This document shows positions 58,715 to 64,000 of a stretch of DNA of 64,000 nucleotides, piece by piece. The notes beneath the pieces are model-generated. The model searched no databases. It was not told where the DNA came from and saw only the letters and a list, made by a program, of their open reading frames with translations. The stretch is from contig CALSFV010000353.1 in NCBI GenBank assembly GCA_943737045.1, forward strand, positions 62,001 through 126,000, read 5' to 3'. The translations under genes were made by a program, and so were the position numbers. Numbering within the stretch: position 1 is the first letter of the stretch; every line of letters starts with the position of its first letter. The stretch comes from Parapristionchus giblindavisi (lineage: Eukaryota > Nematoda > Chromadorea > Rhabditida > Diplogasteridae).

Positions 58715-59950
58715 AATATTGTTCAATATCTCCGAAATCAGATTTTATCAATCGGATAATCTGTTTATGTAAGTTCCGGCACAGACAAAAAAATAAATTT
58801 TGGAGATCGGGGTTTTAAGGGTGTTGTTGACGTTGGTCATGTATATCTTACACCTGGAGCCACCGTTGAGGCCAGACGAAGTCACTTTGAAATCACTTTT
58901 TTCGTCATTTCTCCTCAGCCGATGGTGCCAAAATTTGCAGGCCCACCCAGGGGCAGATTTTGATGATGATCACATCTGCCTAATTCTTTTTTCCTATTTC
59001 TTATGAAAAAGTATCAGAAATTAAAGAAAAAATTGAATTCAAAGTCCCGTCCACCTCCTTACCTCTCATAATGGTCGCATCACATGCCTCTCTGCTCTCT
59101 CGCATCACGACACTCTTTCACATCTTGCCTCCATTTCAAGGGCAAAATGACCACACTATAAGTAAGTTTTCACGAAATAGGCTGAAATTTGTTCTCTGGT
59201 GTCCTGAAGCCATTCCGGTCCGATCTATATATCTCGCAAAAAAGCACTTTTGGGCCTTTGAGATATATTTCATTTTCAAAAACTTTTGAAACTTTTTCAT
59301 GAAAAAAATGAATTAGTCAAGCGTGATCGGTATCAAATTCTGCCCATGGGATCAGAGTCCGCAAATGTGAACACCATAAGGTGAGGAAAATGACAAAATT
59401 GATTTAACGCGACGTCATCTGGCCTCAACGGTGGCTCTAGGTGCAAAATGAACATCACCATCGCCATCAGCACCATTGAGAATTGCGATCTCCAAGATTT
59501 GATTTTTTGAGTGCGCCTGATTTCACTGATTTCAGTTAATTCTTACGCAAGCCGCTCTTCTGTTGAATGCAGGCCCCAAATGGTTCGAGATGATTGTAGC
59601 TCTTAGATTCTTTGCAGACTAAAAATGATCCTTTGTGACGATTACAATAATACGAATACATATCTATTTTGATATACTTTAAAAGTGATCTGATTACTTA
59701 TCAATCATCATTCTAATTAATAGTATTGGCATGTGGTACAAAGTTTAAAAAAAACTATACGAATCCGAAATTACACAATTCATATACATATGGCTTGCAT
59801 AGCCGCGCACGGGGGATGTCCAACAGGGTGCCCACGTGGAAAGTAAGCACAGGGTGCTCCGCGGGGCAAGCTCCGGAGTTGTGGATTACGCGATATGAGG
59901 TATTCATGGATATCGATTGGATAATCAAGATAATCATCATCGTAACAGGA
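58715..59950 (-). pseudogene. Relic of another type-C-like lipase
   Basis: At about 58715-58765 the minus strand reads QIIRLIKSDFGDIEQY then stop (C2: PIIKLIKRDFGEIKQC). At about 59860-59945 it reads YDDDYLDYPIDIHEYLI (C2: DDDILSDPIDNYEILL), the Asp exon. The exon between them is interrupted by the TIR element 58790-59507. No other exons recognised. Confidence 0.65.
58790..59507. mobile_element. About 718-bp element with 100-bp terminal inverted repeats
   Basis: GAGCCACCGTTGAGGCCAGA near the left end (58858) mirrors TCTGGCCTCAACGGTGGCTC near the right (59418); both ends carry TTGGAGATCG. Sits inside a lipase relic. No transposase, and no clear target duplication. Confidence 0.65.
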
Positions 59951-60406
59951 ATAAATAAAACATTGGTGTACGATCACTACGGCTGGTTTTTCATTCACTG
60001 TGTAGACTGTCACAACATTGTAGTGTTCAATTCAGCATGAAGAGTTTGCTAAGACGACAAACACCGCATCGCACGCCGTCTACATAAGTGCAACGGGGAG
60101 TAGTGTGGGAGGTTTGACCTTTCGACGGTGTCTTGCTCGAGTAAATAAACCGAACACTACACGTGAGTAATCAGTTCAATTCGATCACATCATTGTGCAG
60201 ATTAGAGCTGAAAAGGTTGATCTTTGTGAAGTTCGATTGGGGAAGATGGATGAAGACGACAGGACAGTCGATATGTTATCGATAAGCTGGATTGATGCGG
60301 GCAACTCACTAGTCACTAGTCACGAGATACGATTCGCTCCTTGAAGAACCTAATGGCCAGCTGACTCTAATCTGCAGAATAAAGTTGTTCTAATGTAATG
60401 TAGTTA
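59951..60406. other. Unassigned region
   Basis: About 450 bp. Contains TGTGGGAGGTTTGACCTTTC and CTCACTAGTCACTAGTCACG but no frame or element I can name. It could include a piece of an LTR, with no supporting structure. Confidence 0.3.
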
Positions 60407-60590
60407 GGTTGCCGGAAAGTTTTTGTCCAGAAAAAAATTATTTCTTCGAGGAAACAATAGCACGAAATCAATTATACTTGCCATCATCATTGACAACATA
60501 TGAACAATGTTCCTTCAATCTATGGATCCCGTCCGCGTAGGACTCAGCTCTGCCCTAAGCAAAGTATTGCTTGAGTGCAGCCTCGACACC
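60407..60590 (-). mobile_element. mariner-type transposon 3' fragment
   Basis: TTAGGTTGCCGGAAAGTTTT (from about 60408) resembles irritans-type mariner terminal repeats and follows a TA. The minus strand over about 60450-60590 reads EAALKQYFA, a stop, GRAESYADGIHRLKEHC and VNDDGKYN, the pattern of a mariner transposase C-terminus (FY..GI..L..RW...I..DG.Y). It is cut at its 5' side by a CAGGGCTGGGA repeat end and contains stops, so it is dead. Confidence 0.65.
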
Positions 60591-60592
60591 AG

Positions 60593-60880
60593 GGCTGGGA
60601 TTTTTGAAAATAATTTCAAAAATTTTGAACAAAATTTTTTTTAAATGCATCAAAAAGTTTAGAGTTCATTTTTTTGAGAAATACCTTAAATGGATGATTT
60701 GCAATGTTATAACACATATTTTATCATAAAAAATGAAACGAAGAACAATCGTCTTGAATGAAATCGATTAGTCTGCGAAAAGCAAAAAAAAAGAAAAAAA
60801 AGTAATTTGACAAGGAAAAAAAGGGGGTTGAGGGAGAACCACCCTTCCTGCTTGACGCGAATGAAGACATCACTGGTGTT
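60593..60880. repeat. hAT-like repeat end and low-complexity DNA
   Basis: CAGGGCTGGGATTTTTG resembles the terminus of the element at 37393-38474 and is followed by A/T-rich runs. No right end identified. The rest holds no gene. Confidence 0.4.
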
Positions 60881-61148
60881 ATCTTGATTTATTTATTTAT
60901 TTATTTATTCCATCAAATATAAACGTTCATAATCACATTAATAACAGAGGGAAGAGGAGAGATGGATTTCCGTAGATGGTTGATGGTGTAGATTTTTTGA
61001 CATTGAACAACTTTATCAGCTAATGGGTGTTACGTAGCTGGGTTGACATGAAATTTCTCCATTCCGAACGATTGTGCCTCGCAATTTGCATGAATTGAGG
61101 ACCAGAAGCCTTCACGAAATCGTCCCTCCATCTCTTGACTGGGCGTCC

Positions 61149-61799
61149 GTGGGGCGATCGATTCGGCAACGTTCGTTTCGGCAACGGATCATAAATCGGT
61201 TGGGAGATGGCCTATGGCAACAAAAGTTGTACCATTGTTATCATTAGGGGTGTACGGTATTGTGCCACCGTAACCATAAGGAATCGTGAACTGATTTTTT
61301 TCAGTGGACCCATGACCCGGTGTTCATGGCTGAAAATTACCGAAGTCGAAAAATTCATGATGGTGCGAGACCAAATACTATATGCCTGTATATCAACAGT
61401 CAGCTAACAATTATTTTTATGGATACCGTAACCCGAACTACCGTAATATAGCTACCGTACTCTTCAATATTATAGCGAAATTCAAGGCAAATCCCGGTTT
61501 GATTACGGTAGTTCGGGTTACGGTATCCATAAAAATAAAAATTAGCTGACTGTTGATATACAGGCATATAGTATTTGGTCTCGCACCATCATGAATCTTT
61601 CGACTTCGGTAATTTTCAACCATGAACCATGGTCATGGGTCCACTGAAAAAAATCAGTTCACGATTCCCGACGGTTACGGTAGCACAATACCGTACACCA
61701 CTATTGATAACAATGGTACAACTTTTGTTGACATAGGCCATCTCCCAACCGATTTATGATCCGTTGCCGAAACGATCGTTGCCGAATCGATCGCCCCCC
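61149..61799. mobile_element. 651-bp fold-back element inserted in the retrotransposon
   Basis: Flanked by an exact 8-bp duplication GGGCGTCC (61141-61148, 61800-61807). Nearly the whole element is one inverted repeat: GGGGCGATCGATTCGGCAAC at the left mirrors GTTGCCGAATCGATCGCCCC at the right, with a centre around 61450-61500 and arms of about 290 bp that include CCGTAACCCGAACTACCGTA. TSD length suits hAT or a similar superfamily. No transposase. Confidence 0.9.
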
Positions 61800-62275
61800 G
61801 GGCGTCCCTGTTTCCTCTTGCAACTGGGGGTCCAATTGAGCATACTCAGCGACCATTGATCATGTCGCAGTCTCGAGAGCCTCTCTACCCACAACCACCT
61901 CCGTCTCTCCGCTTCCCTAACAACGTCATTGAAATTTGTAATGTCACGGATTTGCTCATTGGATATTCGGTCCAGAATTGAAACCCCGAGAGTTTTACGT
62001 TCGAGTCTACGCTGGGCAACTGACAGCCTTTGCTTTTCACGTTTACTGAGATACAATGCTTCGGCGCCATAAAGGAATGCAGGGAGGACCACCCCATCAA
62101 ACAGCCGTTTTTTCAAATACATTGGACAACCCCCTTTTCGGAAGAATTCCGAATATTTGAAGAATGCCAAGTTCCCACTTCGAATTCTTCGGTGAATTTC
62201 ACCCTCAAACTGTTTTATACCCAGAGTAACTTCCTGCCCCAAATACACAACCCTTTCCATAACCTTCACCTGATC

Positions 62276-62764
62276 TCATGCAACATATTCGCACGATGCT
62301 ACAGATACACATGGGAGAATATGCCTAGAGCAGCTGAGCGTAATACAGAACTTAAACTTGAAACGCTAGAAAAACGTAGACTAAATATAGACGTTAGAAC
62401 TTCCCTCAAACTTCTCAGAGGCAAGTTCAAAATTTCAAGCAAGAAATCCCATTATTTCAATACCTATATAACCAGAAATGGAATAAATTTCAATAATCCT
62501 GGGTCACGGTTCCAATATAGGCACAACAATTTCTTCGCTAGAGCGGCACGTTTACTATCACAACCCGAAAATAGGATCGAATTTTCGATCTCAGACTGAT
62601 CTATCTTATCTTTCCATTTTACCAATTTATTCAATTCCTATACCATTATCATCTACTGTCGTCCCCATTTGAATCATCGATTGATCTCACTTGCTTCGTC
62701 ATTATTTTATTTTATCTTTCATCTCTCTGTTTATCGTTAAAGATAAATAAATTATTATTATTAT
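62276..62764 (+). mobile_element. 3' end of a second non-LTR retrotransposon nested in the first
   Basis: The plus strand encodes LETLEKRRLNIDVRTSLKLL, FKISSKKSHYFNTYITRNG and HNNFFARAARLLSQPENRI, stop 62597-62599, the pattern of the C-terminal tail found after reverse transcriptase in CR1/Jockey-type elements. The 3' end is an ATT repeat (62750-62764). Opposite in orientation to the host element and 5'-truncated. Confidence 0.7.
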
Positions 62765-63863
62765 AACAGTTCACTTCTTGGGTTGGTAGATAGCGCCACA
62801 GTTTTATTCCCGTTGAGACGCAGCCCCACCTTTTGCAACTCCCCTTCCAATTGAGCAACCATGGTTTGGGCTTTACGAGCATTATGCGCTATGAGGATAC
62901 AATCATCTGCGTATAGTAAATGTGAGAGATATTCCCCATTGACCCTAACTCCCTTCTCTTCCCAATTGAGATTATTGAAAACTGTATCTAGTACCGAGGT
63001 AAATAGGCGAGGGCTTAATCCATCCCCCTGCCGTACACCCCTCCCGAATGAAACCTCAACTCCCTTTCCATTTACTATGATCTTGCTTCTACTCTGAACA
63101 GTGAGCGACTGCATAAAGCGAACGTAAGTGGAGTGAACTCCATCACGCTCAAGTGCAGATAAGACTGAATTACACTGAACTGAATCGAAAGCCTTACATC
63201 AAGAAATAGGAGGTAAAGGGGAAAGTGGTATTCCCTTGATGATGTAACGAGTGTGTTAAGAATAAAAATCCCATCCACCGTAGAATGCCCCGAGCGGAAA
63301 CCCAGTTGTTCTCGAGATCTATAATCATCAAGACAACTCCCAATTCTAGTATTGATGACAGATGTAAGGGTTTTTTGTACCACCGGGAGAAGGGATATAG
63401 GCCGATAGTTTTTGGGTGTAGTTTCATCCCCTCCCTTATACAGAATTATGGTACGACTATCCCCAAACCCAGATCGAATGATACCATTTTGAAGGATACC
63501 ATTGAATATGGAAGCGAGGTAAGGTGATAGAATGTCGGATCCGACCTTCAACATTTCCCCGGTGACCCCATCCTCCCCAGGAGATTTTCCCGATGTGAAT
63601 GCCCTAAGAACGCTCTGTATTTCGTCTCCCTCAATTGGGATGAATTCATCTTCCGACTCTTTCACAATGTAATGTTTGCCCCCATCCCCTTTGTACAAGT
63701 CATTATGAAAATCCATGAAAACTCTCTCCAACTCAGCTTGACTGCTGACTAGCCCATTTGGACCCTGCAATCTCACAATGCGCTCTTTCCCTGCATTTTG
63801 TTTCCCCAAAACCTTTTTATAATTTCTACCCTCCTCATCCGCCTTCTCAACCATCCTAGTCAT

Positions 63864-64000
63864 CCTATCTATAAATGGATGATAAGTGTAGATGGTTTAT
63901 GATATTATAATATAATATTATTTCTTGCCATTAATACTTGAATGATCTTTCCTGGCATCAGTATTCCTCATGAGTTTGGGGAGCAGCTTCCAGTTGATCA
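63864..64000. other. Right edge of the window
   Basis: Short stretch with an AT-rich palindromic TAATATTATATTATAATATC near 63901-63920. Presumably the 5' part of the retrotransposon or another insertion in it; not resolvable here. Confidence 0.3.

Larger units (their letters stand above)
60891..63863 (-). pseudogene. Non-LTR retrotransposon reverse transcriptase (RTE-like), disrupted
   Basis: N-terminal part (63863-63215): GKSPGEDGVTGEMLK, KGGDETTPKNYRPISLLPV, REQLGFRSGHSTVDG and LYLLFLDV, reverse transcriptase fingers and palm. A frameshift at about 63200 separates FLDV from KAFDSVQ, beside the first catalytic Asp. The next part has GVRQGDGLSPRLF and the YADD motif LLYADDCILI. After an insertion at 62276-62764 the C-terminal region continues (YLGQEVTLG, FDGVVLPAFLYGAEALYLSK, RRWLWVERLSRL, GRP). 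A second insertion (61149-61799) splits GRP from RWRDDFVKASGPQFMQIARH ... STQLRNTH and TAG (about 61018). The 3' UTR ends in AAATA-type repeats at 60891-60912. Shorter 3' ends of this family sit in lipase introns at 20665, 17212 and 33423. The 5' end probably continues beyond 63863. Confidence 0.85.

Noticed and set aside
59726..60040. 104-codon plus frame with opposite frames of 61 and 77 codons
   Set aside because: The minus strand here carries a recognisable lipase Asp-exon relic, so the plus frame is its shadow.
60100..60200. Solo LTR starting TGTGGGAGG
   Set aside because: No matching second copy, no target duplication and no polypurine or primer site seen.

Overview
The window looks like nematode nuclear DNA, probably Rhabditina. 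It is AT-rich, its genes are cut by many short introns (often 45-60 bp) with TTTCAG acceptors, some starts lie just downstream of a TTTCAG that could receive a spliced leader, and the main gene family is the secreted/lysosomal acid lipase family (alpha/beta hydrolase, lipl-like) that is expanded in nematodes. The species cannot be named from the sequence. No rRNA, bacterial gene or CRISPR array is visible.

Layout: three degenerate tandem copies of one block make up most of the window. All lipases lie on the minus strand. Each block reads, left to right: 5' end of a type-C lipase, type-A lipase, about 2 kb of shared non-lipase flank, a 5.6-6.7 kb palindrome, type-B lipase, then the body of the next type-C lipase. 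Block 1 is about 1-18,600 (A1 1166-4515, palindrome 1 6689-13356, B1 14012-16367, C1 16842-18975). Block 2 is about 18,601-34,440 (A2 remnant, palindrome 2 22962-28590, B2 one-exon remnant, an unrelated small plus-strand gene, C2 32161-34814). Block 3 is about 34,440-54,000 (A3 35603-39906, palindrome 3 42626-49134, B3 50025-52625, a decayed C copy). A divergent single lipase D (54345-57936) follows, then the relic of another lipase, a mariner remnant and a non-LTR retrotransposon carrying two nested insertions.

Of the lipases, A1, A3, B3 and D look intact: about 15 exons, roughly 400 residues, a signal-like N-terminus, nucleophile motif GHSQ|G split by an intron, Asp in the D-x-L-A/S-D-P exon and His in the last exon. 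The others are broken in different ways. A2 has lost its 5' half, B1 has lost one exon plus a splice acceptor, B2 is one exon, C1 has lost its 3' exons and C2 carries a frameshifting insertion.

The palindromes are the most striking structure. They occupy the same place in every block, so they were probably duplicated with the lipases, yet the two arms within a palindrome share changes that other palindromes lack. One example is the same 41-nt deletion in both arms of palindrome 2. This suggests arm-to-arm gene conversion.

Many small transposable elements can be delimited exactly because paralogous blocks supply near-empty sites: a 340-bp TTAA-flanked element with a tRNA-like core, hAT-like elements with 8-bp target duplications, and fold-back elements. 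The lipases are inferred to hydrolyse esters of lipids in the gut lumen or lysosome-like compartments. No expression data are available here.
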